Of a stretch of 64,000 bases of DNA, positions 25,461-33,618 are shown in pieces. Under the pieces are notes generated by a model. It saw only the letters and a program-made list of their open reading frames with translations. It ran no database searches and was not told the origin of the DNA. Origin of the DNA: VRUE01 sp963824705 (GTDB lineage: Bacteria > Actinomycetota > Thermoleophilia > Solirubrobacterales > 70-9); NCBI GenBank assembly GCA_963824705.1, contig CAWGQE010000003.1, forward strand, positions 1,488,001 through 1,552,000, in the 5' to 3' direction. Numbering within the stretch: position 1 is the first letter of the stretch; each line of letters starts with the position of its first letter. Made by a program: the position numbers and the translations under genes.

Positions 25461-25756
25461 CGCTGCTGAGCGTTGGGCTCGGATTCGGCCGAGCCCTCGA
25501 ACAGCTGCCCTGAGCGGATCCGCTCGGCCATGTCCGCCGATTCGTCACGGTAGACACGGCCATCCTCGAACTCGATCGCCGGGTACTTGCGCTGGCCGGA
25601 GAGCTGCTCGAGATCGTTGCGCTTACCCGGTCGCAGCGGCCCCTTGACCACCTCGTACTCGATGCCCTGCTCGTCGAGCGCCTTCTGCACGCGCCAGCAC
25701 GGGTGGGCATCGATCTTGACCCACATCGTCGAGCAGCGGTAGAGCTTTACGGTCAT
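25457..25756 (-). CDS. Glutaredoxin / GST N-terminal domain-like protein
   Basis: A 99-residue thioredoxin-fold protein. The N-terminus VKLYRCSTMW places a cysteine where glutaredoxins have C-x-x-C, but the second cysteine is replaced (CSTM), giving a monothiol-like site. Another Cys lies at HPCWRV. The cis-Pro strand reads KYPAIEFEDGRVYRDES, as in GST N-terminal/Grx proteins. It is expected to be cytosolic and to act in thiol redox or GST-type chemistry; the thiol partner is unknown. The ATG at 25756 fits the family. The stop overlaps the convergent secreted-protein gene by 3 nt (CTAA). Confidence 0.8.
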   Translation of the reverse strand: MTVKLYRCSTMWVKIDAHPCWRVQKALDEQGIEYEVVKGPLRPGKRNDLEQLSGQRKYPAIEFEDGRVYRDESADMAERIRSGQLFEGSAESEPNAQQR

Positions 25757-25793
25757 CGGCTCCACCCTAGCCGGGCACAGGCCGAAGAGCAAG

Positions 25794-25846
25794 GTTGGGC
25801 CAGGCGACCTATGCCCTACCCGAGGGCATAGGTCCGCCTGCCCAAC
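25794..25846. terminator. 23-bp hairpin upstream of the glutaredoxin-like gene
   Basis: Stems of 7, 5 and 11 bp with two single-base bulges enclose a 5-nt loop (ACCCG). On the minus strand it is followed by CTTGCTCTT. It probably ends the nusB-ispA-dxs transcript, about 170 bp beyond the dxs stop. It lies 8 bp from copy 2 of the 48-nt element. Confidence 0.6.
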
Positions 25847-25854
25847 GGACCCTG

Positions 25855-25902
25855 CATATCGAGAGATACGCGCCTCCTCTCCCTGTAGTAACCCCAGAAA
25901 CG
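25855..25902 (+). repeat. 48-nt intergenic element, copy 2
   Basis: It aligns to 20242-20289 without gaps, 40 of 48 identical, with the 3' block CTGTAGTAACCCCAGAAAC unchanged. Here GAGAG can pair with CTCTC in a different register from copy 1. It is followed by CCGC-GAA-GCGG, a shorter hairpin than the terminator after copy 1 and without a U-tract. The strand assignment is tentative. Confidence 0.6.
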
Positions 25903-26014
25903 TTCCGCGAAGCGGGGGCGGTTCCGGTGCAACCAAGGAGGCCGCCGGGAAAGCTAACCGATTGAGCGCTTTGGTGCAAGCGCAGGTATAAATTTCGTTA
26001 ATGGGCTCGAGCTT

Positions 26015-28021
26015 CTAGTGCAGCGCCGGCTCACCGGAGCGCAGTGCCGTGAGTACCCGCTCGGCTACCGACTCCCCCGTCAGGCCGACCTCCCCGCGCA
26101 GCAGCGCCGGCTTGCCGTGGGTGACGTAGCGGTCCGGTAGACCGACCCGCATCACTCGAGCCCGATCGCCGGGGCGATCGGCAAACGAGTCCTCGAGGTG
26201 CTCCAGGACGGCCGAGCCGAAGCCACCGGGCAGCACGTTCTCCTCGATCGTCACGACCAGGTCGTGGCCGAGCGCGAGCCGCTCCAGCAGCTCGGCGTCG
26301 AGGGGCTTGGCGAAGCGGGCGTCGGCGACGGTCGGGCGCAGGTCGTGCTTGGCGAGGATCTCCGCCGCCTGCAGCGCGACCGAGACCCCGTAGCCGTATC
26401 CCAGCAACGCCACCCGCTCGCCGCTCGCCAGCAGCTCGCCGCTGCCGATCGGTATCTCTTCCGGCCGGGCGGGCAGCTCGGCCCCCTCCGCGGCGCCGCG
26501 CGGGTAGCGCAGCGCCGCCGGGCCGTCGTGGGCGATCGCCGTGCGCAGCATGTTGACCAGCATCGCCTCGTCGCGGGGAGCCATCACCACCACGTTGGGC
26601 AGCGGTCGGAAGTAAGAGATGTCGAAGACCCCGTGGTGAGTCGGCCCGTCATCGCCGACCAAGCCGGCCCTGTCCAGGGCGAAGGTGACGTCGAGCTCCT
26701 GCAGGCAGACGTCGTGGATGATCTGGTCGTAGGCGCGCTGGAGGAAGGTCGAGTAGATCGCGCAGACCGGCTTCGCCCCCTGCAGGGCGATGCCGGAGGC
26801 GAGCAGAACCGCGTTCTGCTCGGCGATGCCGACGTCGTAGTACTGATCGGGCACCTCGTCCGCGAGCTTCTGCAACCCTGCTCCGCCGGCCATCGCGGCG
26901 GTGATCCCGATCACGCGCTCGTCGCGCTTGGCCTCGGCGACGATCGCGTCGGCAAAGACCTGCGTGTACTGCGGCGGGGCCCCGGCGGCAGGCGGCTTCT
27001 CCAGCCGCTCCGGCGCGATCGCCTCGGGCGAGTCGGACTCCTTGACCGGAACCGGCTTCGGCGCCGGCGCGCCGTCGACAATCGATTTCGGCTTGGCGGC
27101 GTGCCATTTCTCCATCCCCTCCAGGCCACCCTCCTCCGCCGGGGCGAAGCCCTTGCCCTTGACCGTGTGGATATGGACGACGACCGGGCGGTCGGCCTCG
27201 AAGGCTTCGCGCAGGGCGTCGCGCAGGGCGTGCACGTCGTGGCCGTCGATCACGCCCATGTAGGCGAGGTCGAGCTCCTCGAAGAAAAGACCGGGCGCCC
27301 AGTAGGCCTTGATCGCCGACTTGATCTCCGGCCCCAACCGTTCGATCCGCCCCCCCAGTCCCAGCGGCAGCTTGGTAAGCCGGTCCTCGACCCCCTCGCG
27401 GGCGTGGTAGAGGCGCGGGTTGAGCCGCACCCGGTTGAAGTAGCGCGAGAGCGCGCCGACGTTGGGCGAGATCGACATGCCGTTGTCATTGAGAACGATC
27501 ACGATCGGCGTCTGCAGGCCGCCGGCGGCGTGCAGAGCCTCGTAAGCGACGCCGCCGGTCAGCGCCCCGTCGCCGATCACCGCGGCGACTTTGCCGTCCT
27601 CGCCGATCCCCTTGCGCATCGCCTCCTTGAGGCCGACCGCGTAGCCAATCGAGGTCGAGGCGTGACCGGCGCCCATGATGTCGTGCTCGGACTCGAAGAT
27701 CGAACAGAACGGGGCCAGCCCGTCGTACTGGCGGATTGTCGGCAGGGCGTCGCGGCGGCCGGTGAGGATCTTGTGCGGGTAGGACTGGTGGCCGACGTCC
27801 CAGAGGACCTTGTCGCGGGGCGAGTCGAGCAGGCTGTGCAGGGCGACGGCAAGCTCGCAGGTGCCGAGGTTGGCGCCGAAGTGGCCGCCGATCTCCCCGA
27901 TCGTGTCGATGATGTAGGTGCGCATCTCCTGCGCGACCTGCTGCAGTTGCTCGTCGTCGAGCTCGTGCAGGTCGGCAGGGGAATCGATCCCCTCCAGCAG
28001 TCTTGGTGGCTTGTCGCTCAT
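26015..28021 (-). CDS. dxs: 1-deoxy-D-xylulose-5-phosphate synthase
   Basis: A 668-residue thiamin-diphosphate enzyme for the first step of the MEP isoprenoid pathway (pyruvate plus glyceraldehyde-3-phosphate to DXP). It has GHFGANLGTCELAVALH, the TPP-binding GDGALTGGVAYEALHAAGG with the Asn downstream (NDNGMSISPNVG), and the transketolase domain with DVGIAEQNAV and PTHHGVFD. A hinge of about 45 residues rich in Pro/Glu precedes the second domain. The start ATG overlaps the ispA stop by 4 bp. The order ispA-dxs is also found in E. coli. Confidence 0.97.
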   Translation of the reverse strand: MSDKPPRLLEGIDSPADLHELDDEQLQQVAQEMRTYIIDTIGEIGGHFGANLGTCELAVALHSLLDSPRDKVLWDVGHQSYPHKILTGRRDALPTIRQYDGLAPFCSIFESEHDIMGAGHASTSIGYAVGLKEAMRKGIGEDGKVAAVIGDGALTGGVAYEALHAAGGLQTPIVIVLNDNGMSISPNVGALSRYFNRVRLNPRLYHAREGVEDRLTKLPLGLGGRIERLGPEIKSAIKAYWAPGLFFEELDLAYMGVIDGHDVHALRDALREAFEADRPVVVHIHTVKGKGFAPAEEGGLEGMEKWHAAKPKSIVDGAPAPKPVPVKESDSPEAIAPERLEKPPAAGAPPQYTQVFADAIVAEAKRDERVIGITAAMAGGAGLQKLADEVPDQYYDVGIAEQNAVLLASGIALQGAKPVCAIYSTFLQRAYDQIIHDVCLQELDVTFALDRAGLVGDDGPTHHGVFDISYFRPLPNVVVMAPRDEAMLVNMLRTAIAHDGPAALRYPRGAAEGAELPARPEEIPIGSGELLASGERVALLGYGYGVSVALQAAEILAKHDLRPTVADARFAKPLDAELLERLALGHDLVVTIEENVLPGGFGSAVLEHLEDSFADRPGDRARVMRVGLPDRYVTHGKPALLRGEVGLTGESVAERVLTALRSGEPALH

Positions 28022-28881
28022 TCGTTCCTGGTGAAGATGTAGTCGGCGATCCCTCTCAAGTCGCCGGTGTCGCCGCTCGCCTCGGCCAGCGCCGCTGTCG
28101 CCTTTGCGTGGGACTCTGCAGCGAGCTCGCGCGCTTGCTCGAGGCCAAAGAGACTGACGTAGGTGAGTTTGCCATGTCGCTCGTCGCTTCCACGGGGCTT
28201 GCCGAGTTGCTCGTCGCTTCCGGTCACGTCGAGGATGTCGTCGACGATCTGGAAGAGGACGCCGAGCTCACCGGAGAACCGGCGATAGGGAATTGTCTCA
28301 GTTTCGGCCACACCCTCAAGGGTAAGTACGACGCCGACCCCGGCGGCGATCAGCCGGCCGGTCTTCAGCCCGTGCAGAGCGCGCAGCGCCTCGGCGTCGC
28401 CGGCCTCGCCGATCACGTCCACGTACTGGCCACCGACCATGCCGTCCACCCCCGTTGCCCCCGCCAGCTCCGACAGTGCCGCAAGCAGTCGCGCCGGCTC
28501 TCCTGGCTGCTCGCAGAAGAGGCGAATCGCCTCGGCGAAGAGACCGTCCCCGGCCAGGATCGCCACGTCCTCGCCGTACTTGACGTGCGAGGTCGGCAAG
28601 CCCCGGCGCAACCCGTCGTCGTCCATAGCCGGCAGGTCGTCGTGGATCAGCGAGTAGGTGTGGATCAGCTCCAGCGCCGCGGCCACCGGCAGGTAGCGTG
28701 CCGGATCGGCGCCGAGGGCCCTCGCGGTGGCCAGGGCGAGGACCGGTCGCACCCGCTTGCCGCCGGCGAGCAGCGAGTAGCGCATCGCCTCCTCGAGCCC
28801 CGCCGTTGCGGGCCGATCGGAGAAGCGAAGGCGCTCCAGCTCGGCGTCGACCTGGGCGCGCAGGTCCTCGGGATAGCTCAC
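28018..28881 (-). CDS. ispA: Polyprenyl (farnesyl/geranylgeranyl) diphosphate synthase
   Basis: A 287-residue trans-prenyltransferase that joins IPP to allylic diphosphates. The first Asp-rich motif reads LIHDDLPAMDDD (DD-x4-D type, as in bacterial FPP synthases) and the second reads FQIVDDILD. GGKRVRP binds IPP. Chain length cannot be fixed from sequence alone. I chose the GTG at 28881 (SYPEDLRAQVD), which follows the small upstream gene by 16 bp; a longer form from 28992 would overlap that gene entirely. It feeds on the product of the dxs pathway encoded next to it. Confidence 0.93.
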   Translation of the reverse strand: MSYPEDLRAQVDAELERLRFSDRPATAGLEEAMRYSLLAGGKRVRPVLALATARALGADPARYLPVAAALELIHTYSLIHDDLPAMDDDGLRRGLPTSHVKYGEDVAILAGDGLFAEAIRLFCEQPGEPARLLAALSELAGATGVDGMVGGQYVDVIGEAGDAEALRALHGLKTGRLIAAGVGVVLTLEGVAETETIPYRRFSGELGVLFQIVDDILDVTGSDEQLGKPRGSDERHGKLTYVSLFGLEQARELAAESHAKATAALAEASGDTGDLRGIADYIFTRNE

Positions 28882-28897
28882 CGCGGGCGCTGTTCGC

Positions 28898-29080
28898 TCA
28901 CCGCGGGCCCTCCGACTCGCGGATGCGACGGTTTGCCTCCTCGACCGCCTCGGTCGAGAGCTCTGCTGCCTCGTGGGCCAGCTCCGCGGCACGCTCGTCG
29001 CTCGCCTCCGAACCGTCCAGCTCCGTGGCGATCGCCTGCAGGCGGGCGGAGATCTCGCGCAGGCGCTCCGCCTCGCTCAC
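28898..29080 (-). CDS. Small helical protein, XseB-like (tentative)
   Basis: A 60-residue, strongly helical Ala/Glu-rich protein (MSEAERLREISARLQA...). Its position before ispA-dxs is where E. coli has xseB, the small subunit of exodeoxyribonuclease VII, and the pattern of a hairpin of two helices fits that size. The characteristic XseB motif with LEEAL and YEEG is not clear, and no xseA large-subunit gene is visible in the window. The ATG overlaps the nusB stop by 4 bp, which supports it being a real coupled gene. Confidence 0.6.
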   Translation of the reverse strand: MSEAERLREISARLQAIATELDGSEASDERAAELAHEAAELSTEAVEEANRRIRESEGPR

Positions 29081-29463
29081 TTCACCACACCTCCCTGACG
29101 CTCGCGCACGATCGCGCCGAGGATCCCGTTGACGAAGCCGGGCGCGCCGGCGCCGCAGTACTCCTTGGCGATCTCGACCGCCTCGTCGATCGCCACCTCG
29201 TCGGGCACGTCCTCGCTGTGCTCGATCTCATAGAGGGCAACCCGCATCACGTTCAACTCCAGCGGCGCGATCCGCGTCAGCTCCCAACCGCGGGCGTGGC
29301 CGCCAATCGTCGCGTCGAGCTCCTCGCGGTGCGACTCGACGGCCTCGGCCAACTCGCGGGTGAATGGGCGGGTCTCGCCGAGCAACTCCCCCAGGGGACG
29401 CCCGGTGACGTCACGCTGATAACAGGCGAAGACGGCGTCGCGTCGCTGGTCGGATCTGCGCAT
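29077..29463 (-). CDS. nusB: Transcription antitermination factor NusB
   Basis: A 128-residue all-helical NusB that binds boxA RNA with NusE/S10 in rRNA antitermination. It has RRDAVFACYQRDV at the N-terminus, LNVMRVALYEIEH in the core and the conserved end DEVAIDEAVEIAKEY plus FVNGILGAIVRE. In most actinobacteria it directly follows efp. Here a hybrid histidine kinase lies between the two. Confidence 0.95.
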   Translation of the reverse strand: MRRSDQRRDAVFACYQRDVTGRPLGELLGETRPFTRELAEAVESHREELDATIGGHARGWELTRIAPLELNVMRVALYEIEHSEDVPDEVAIDEAVEIAKEYCGAGAPGFVNGILGAIVRERQGGVVK

Positions 29464-29484
29464 CGACCTATTCTCGCGCTTCCT

Positions 29485-31098
29485 TCAGGCAGAGGCATCT
29501 CGCCCGCCAGCGAGAACCTCGCCCACCGCGGCAATCAGCTGTGCGCTGGTGAACGGCTTTTCCAGGAAGGTCGCGCCGGCGGCAAGCGACTGCTCCGAGG
29601 AGCCACCGTCGGCAAAGCCGGACATGTAGATCGTCCGCAGATTTGGGTTCAGGGAATGGAGCCGACCGCCCAGCTCCCAACCCGACATGCCGGGCATGAC
29701 CAGGTCTGTCAACAGCAGGTCGATCTCTCCCCCGCCGGCAACGATCGATTCCGCCTCCTCACCCCCGGCGGCGTGAACTGTCCTGTAGCCACGCCTCTCG
29801 AGCATGAGGCAGATGACTGTCCGCACCGCCTCCTCGTTGTCGACGACAAGCACCATCTGCCCCCGTGCCGGCGCCGGGGCGGGGGTCGGCTGCCTCGGCT
29901 TCGGATCATTCTCTTCGACGGTGGCGATCGGCAGGTAGACGCTGACCACCGTTCCCTTGCCGGGCTCGCTCTCGATCTCGACCTGACCCCCCGCCTGGCT
30001 GACGATGCCATAGACGGTGGCAAGGCCGAGCCCGGTCCCCTTGTCGCGCGCCTTGGTGGTGAAGAACGGATCGAACGCCTGCGCAGCCGTCTCCGCCGAC
30101 ATCCCGATGCCTTCATCGGCGACGCTAAGGACGAGGTGCGGGACTCCCGGCGACAGATTCGAAACCAGATCGCCATTCGAGTCGCCAACGCCCAGCTCTC
30201 GAACCGAGATCGCTATCCGACCGCCCTCCGGCATCGCATCGCGGGCGTTGACCGCAAGGTTGATCAGCACCTGCTCTGCTTGGCCAGCCCCCAGGCTCAC
30301 CGGCGGTAGCCCGCTCGGCGCCTCGATCTCGATCTCGATCCGCTCACCGATCGTCGGGCGCAGAAGAGCCTCCGTGTCGCGAAGGGCGCCGGCGAGGTCG
30401 ACCGCACGCAGGTCGGTTGCCTCGCGACGACTGAAGAGGAGCAGATGACGGATCAGATCAGCGGCGGTGAGCGCCGCCCGTTCGATCTCCCGCAGGCCCG
30501 GTGTCGCCTCGTCCTCGCCGGCTTCGCCGATCAGGCATTCGGTGTGGTTGAGGATCACCGAGAGCAGGTTGTTGAAATCGTGAGCGATCCCGCCGGCGAG
30601 CTGGCCGACCGCCTCGAGGCGCTGGGCTCGCTCGAGCTGCATTTCCGAGCGCTTGAGCTCGGTGATGTCCTGGGTGGTGCCAAAGGCGCGCGTAGGCTGT
30701 CCCTCGGCATCGAGGACGGTGCGCCCGAGTGCCTGCAGATAGCGAACTTCCCCACTCGCGTCGATGATCCGGTAGCGGTATTGGAATGACCCGGGGGCCC
30801 TCTGAACCCTTGCTGCGAACTCCCGGAACTCGGCTCGATCGTCGGGATGTACCGCGTCGATCAGTTCGTCGAGCGTGGGCGGTGGACCGGCGGGATCGCG
30901 CCCAAAGATGCGCAGCGTCTCCTTTGACCAAGTCGACCGCAGGGAAGGAAAGTCCCATTCCCAGCTACCGACCCGCGCCAACGCCTGCGTCTCTTCGAGT
31001 CGCTGGTCGCTTTCCCGCAGGCGGCGCTGAAGGTCCTCTACCAGCGTGTCCCGATCATTTCCTGCCACATCCTCCCTCCCCACTCCCACCCGAGGCAT
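29485..31098 (-). CDS. PAS-containing hybrid histidine kinase with C-terminal receiver domain
   Basis: A 537-residue soluble sensor kinase with no transmembrane segment. A PAS fold spans about residues 40-150. The HisKA H-box LAGGIAHDFNNLLSVI has the phospho-His at 173. The HATPase_c domain has NLAVNARDAMPEGG (N box), DEGIGM (G1) and GTGLGLATV (G2). A Pro-rich linker leads to a receiver domain with Asp465 (TDLVMPGMSG) as phosphoacceptor. The HDFNN type is typical of orphan hybrid kinases. No output regulator lies next to it. It interrupts the efp-nusB pair. Confidence 0.93.
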   Translation of the reverse strand: MPRVGVGREDVAGNDRDTLVEDLQRRLRESDQRLEETQALARVGSWEWDFPSLRSTWSKETLRIFGRDPAGPPPTLDELIDAVHPDDRAEFREFAARVQRAPGSFQYRYRIIDASGEVRYLQALGRTVLDAEGQPTRAFGTTQDITELKRSEMQLERAQRLEAVGQLAGGIAHDFNNLLSVILNHTECLIGEAGEDEATPGLREIERAALTAADLIRHLLLFSRREATDLRAVDLAGALRDTEALLRPTIGERIEIEIEAPSGLPPVSLGAGQAEQVLINLAVNARDAMPEGGRIAISVRELGVGDSNGDLVSNLSPGVPHLVLSVADEGIGMSAETAAQAFDPFFTTKARDKGTGLGLATVYGIVSQAGGQVEIESEPGKGTVVSVYLPIATVEENDPKPRQPTPAPAPARGQMVLVVDNEEAVRTVICLMLERRGYRTVHAAGGEEAESIVAGGGEIDLLLTDLVMPGMSGWELGGRLHSLNPNLRTIYMSGFADGGSSEQSLAAGATFLEKPFTSAQLIAAVGEVLAGGRDASA

Positions 31099-31144
31099 GA
31101 TGGCGGACCGCGATGTTTATTTCCAGTCGCGCGGATAAACCAGG

Positions 31145-31705
31145 CTACGCGCGCGACACGTACTTACCGCTGGCGGTATCGACCCGGATCGTCTCCCCCT
31201 CGTCGATGAAGAGGGGCACCTGCACGGTCACGCCCGACTCAAGCGTTGCCGGCTTGGTGCCGCCGCCGGAGGCCGTGTCCCCCTTTACTCCGGGATCGGT
31301 CTGCGTGACCTTCATCTCGACCGCGCCGGCGACCTGCACGTCGCTCGGCGATTCGTCGACGAAGAGGACGTCGACCTCGTCGTTGGGCAGGACCCACTGC
31401 ATCGACTCGCCGACGATCTCGCTCGGGATCTCGATCTGCTCGTAGTCGCTGCTGTCCATGAAGACAGCCGCCTCGCCGGAGTCGTAGAGGTATTGCATCT
31501 TGCGCGACTCGGTGTGAACCGGCCTGAACTTCTCCCCCGCTCTGAACGTCTTGTCCTGCACCGAGCCGTCGTCGATCTTGCGCAGCTTGGTGCGCACGAA
31601 CGCACCGCCCTTGCCGGGCTTGACGTGCTGGAACTCGAGGATCTTGAAGACGGACCCCTCGATTTCGATGTGGCTGCCGTTCTTGAACTGGTTGGTCGAG
31701 ATCAC
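31145..31705 (-). CDS. efp: Translation elongation factor P
   Basis: A 186-residue EF-P that rescues ribosomes stalled at polyproline stretches. Domain I has FKNGSHIEIEGSVFKILEFQHVKPGKGGAFVRTKLR. The tip loop reads PGKGGAF, with the modifiable lysine in PGKG. Domains II and III follow, ending GETIRVDTASGKYVSRA. I chose the GTG at 31705 (VISTNQFKNG), which gives the standard length. The class III cyclase gene ends 11 bp upstream of this start. Confidence 0.96.
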   Translation of the reverse strand: MISTNQFKNGSHIEIEGSVFKILEFQHVKPGKGGAFVRTKLRKIDDGSVQDKTFRAGEKFRPVHTESRKMQYLYDSGEAAVFMDSSDYEQIEIPSEIVGESMQWVLPNDEVDVLFVDESPSDVQVAGAVEMKVTQTDPGVKGDTASGGGTKPATLESGVTVQVPLFIDEGETIRVDTASGKYVSRA

Positions 31706-31716
31706 GGCGAGGAAGA

Positions 31717-33057
31717 CTAGCCATCCGTCCCGGCGACCGCGAACAGTCGCCACTGGTCGGGGGCGCCCTTGAGGGTGTGGATGCCGCGCTCGGCGAAGTC
31801 GAGTCCAGATCCCACCACCAGCTCACGGACGGTGCTGGAGACGAGCACCTCGCCCGGACCGGCGAGAGCGCCGATCCGGGCGCCGATGTTGACCGCCATG
31901 CCACCGACGTCGTCGCCGATCAGATCGACCTCACCGGTGTGGATGCCGGCGCGGACCTCGATGCCGATCTCCGACACCGCCCGATCGATCGCGGTCGCGC
32001 AACGAATCGCGCGGGCCGGCCCGTCGAAAGTGGCGAGGAAGCCGTCTCCCATCGTCTTCACCTCGCGTCCCCGGTGAATGGCCAGTTGACGGCGCACGAT
32101 TGCGTCATGGCGCTCCAGCAGGTCGCGCCAGCGGCGATCGCCGAGCCTCGCCGCCACCGCGGTCGACCCGACGATGTCGGTGAAGAGGACCGTCGCAAGC
32201 GCCCGTTCGGGCTCGTGGGCGCGCCGGCTGCCGACGAGGAACTCCTCCACCTCGTCGAGCAACGCGTCCTGATCCCCGGTCCAAGCCAGATGGTCGGCGC
32301 CATCGAGGGCCACGAAACGCGCACCGGGGATCTGCTCGGCGAGGAACCGCCCCTGGCCGACCGAGACCACCTGGTCCTCGACGCGGTGCAGGACCAGTGC
32401 GGGCACGTCGATGCTGGGCAGGATCGCACGCACATCCATCTCCCGATAGAGCTCGATCAGGGCGATCGCCCCCGCCGGGCTCGTTCCCTGACGCAGAAGG
32501 CGTGCCCACCAGCGTTCGATCTCCCGGTCACCGACTGCGCTCGGCGCCCAGTAGCGCAGCCCGACCGGCCCTCCCCACTCATGGCGCACCATCTCTCTCC
32601 AAAGGTCGAGCACAACCTCGGGCATGCCGAGGGAGAAGTCCGGGGACCTGATCATCCGCGCGTAGGTCCCGTAAAGAACCAGTGAAGAGATCCGCTCGGG
32701 ATAGGTCGCGGCAAAGAGCGTCGACATCGGACCGCCCTCGGAGACACCGAAGATCGCCGGTCGTTCGCAACCCGCTGCCTCCAGGACCGCCCCCAGGTCG
32801 TCCATCGACTCCTCCAGGGTGGAGGGGTCGCCGGGGCGATCGGAGAGGCCCTGGCCGCGCTTGTCGAAGACGACTACCCGGGCGAAGGAGCCGAGGCGGC
32901 GCAGAAAGCGGGCCGTCGCCGGGCTCTCCCAGAGCAGCTCGACATGGGAGACGAAACCCGGTACGAAGACCAGGTCGAGGTCGCCTTCGCCGTGCACCCG
33001 GTAGGCGATGCTGACCCCGTCGGAGTCTGCGTAGTGAGTCGGGGAATCGCCGTCCAC
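31717..33057 (-). CDS. Alpha/beta hydrolase fused to a class III nucleotidyl cyclase domain
   Basis: A 446-residue soluble fusion. Residues 1-275 form an alpha/beta hydrolase with nucleophile Ser106 (FGVSEGGP), acidic Asp near 228 and His256 (DHLAWTG). Residues 285-446 form a class III adenylate/guanylate cyclase domain with metal-binding Asp294 (LFTDIVGSTA) and Asp338 (KTMGDGF). Substrate Lys334 and the Asn390/Arg394 pair (AVNIGAR) are also visible. All cyclase catalytic positions appear intact, so it may make cAMP or cGMP in response to a ligand bound or cleaved by the hydrolase part. Confidence 0.9.
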   Translation of the reverse strand: MDGDSPTHYADSDGVSIAYRVHGEGDLDLVFVPGFVSHVELLWESPATARFLRRLGSFARVVVFDKRGQGLSDRPGDPSTLEESMDDLGAVLEAAGCERPAIFGVSEGGPMSTLFAATYPERISSLVLYGTYARMIRSPDFSLGMPEVVLDLWREMVRHEWGGPVGLRYWAPSAVGDREIERWWARLLRQGTSPAGAIALIELYREMDVRAILPSIDVPALVLHRVEDQVVSVGQGRFLAEQIPGARFVALDGADHLAWTGDQDALLDEVEEFLVGSRRAHEPERALATVLFTDIVGSTAVAARLGDRRWRDLLERHDAIVRRQLAIHRGREVKTMGDGFLATFDGPARAIRCATAIDRAVSEIGIEVRAGIHTGEVDLIGDDVGGMAVNIGARIGALAGPGEVLVSSTVRELVVGSGLDFAERGIHTLKGAPDQWRLFAVAGTDG

Positions 33058-33113
33058 GTACCTCTCATCGTAGGCCGACGTGCACCAGCCTCTAACCTAG
33101 ATGGGCCTGGGAG

Positions 33114-33593
33114 ATGAAGAGGACGCTGGGGATATTCGCTGCGATCGCCATCGCGATGCTTGCCATCGCGCCACTTGCGACCGGCGAGGAACAGACGCGG
33201 GACAGCTACAAGGCGCAGGTCGAGCCGATCTGCCAGGCGAACCGCAGCTCCAATGAAAAGATCATGGCCGGCGCCAGGGACCGCGTCAACAAGGACAAGC
33301 TCGTGCTCGCGGGCAAGCAGTTCATCCGGGTCTCGGGCTCCGTCGCGGGGCTGATCAAACAGCTGGCGACGGTCCCCGCCCCCACCGCCGACGAACGACG
33401 GGTCGAACACTGGCTCGGCTCCATACAGCTTCTCAAGCAGCGACTGCGCGAAGTCGGCAAGTACTACGAGGCCGGCGAAAAGATCAAAGCGACGCACACC
33501 TCGATCCTGGCCGAACGCGCCGGGCTCTCGGCCAACAACACGAGCATCGTCTTCCACTTCCACTACTGCCGCTTCAGCCACATCGGCGGCTGA
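33114..33593 (+). CDS. Small secreted helical protein of unknown function
   Basis: A 159-residue protein with a signal peptide (TLGIFAAIAIAMLAIAPLATG) and an all-helical mature part containing two cysteines (EPICQANR and FHYCRFS), well placed for a disulfide. No family recognised. It is divergent from the hydrolase-cyclase gene (56-bp spacer) and convergent with an SDR; both stop codons lie within one hairpin. The ATG at 33114 is preceded by GGGAG with almost no spacing, so initiation may be weak. Confidence 0.72.
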   Translation: MKRTLGIFAAIAIAMLAIAPLATGEEQTRDSYKAQVEPICQANRSSNEKIMAGARDRVNKDKLVLAGKQFIRVSGSVAGLIKQLATVPAPTADERRVEHWLGSIQLLKQRLREVGKYYEAGEKIKATHTSILAERAGLSANNTSIVFHFHYCRFSHIGG

Positions 33594-33618
33594 GCGCCCC
33601 CGGCGCGGCAGCGCTCAG
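33590..33618. terminator. Bidirectional terminator hairpin containing both stop codons
   Basis: CTGAGCGC (33590-33597) pairs with GCGCTCAG (33611-33618) over 8 bp, loop 13 nt. The TGA of the secreted-protein gene (plus) and of the SDR gene (minus) are each part of one arm. Confidence 0.6.
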
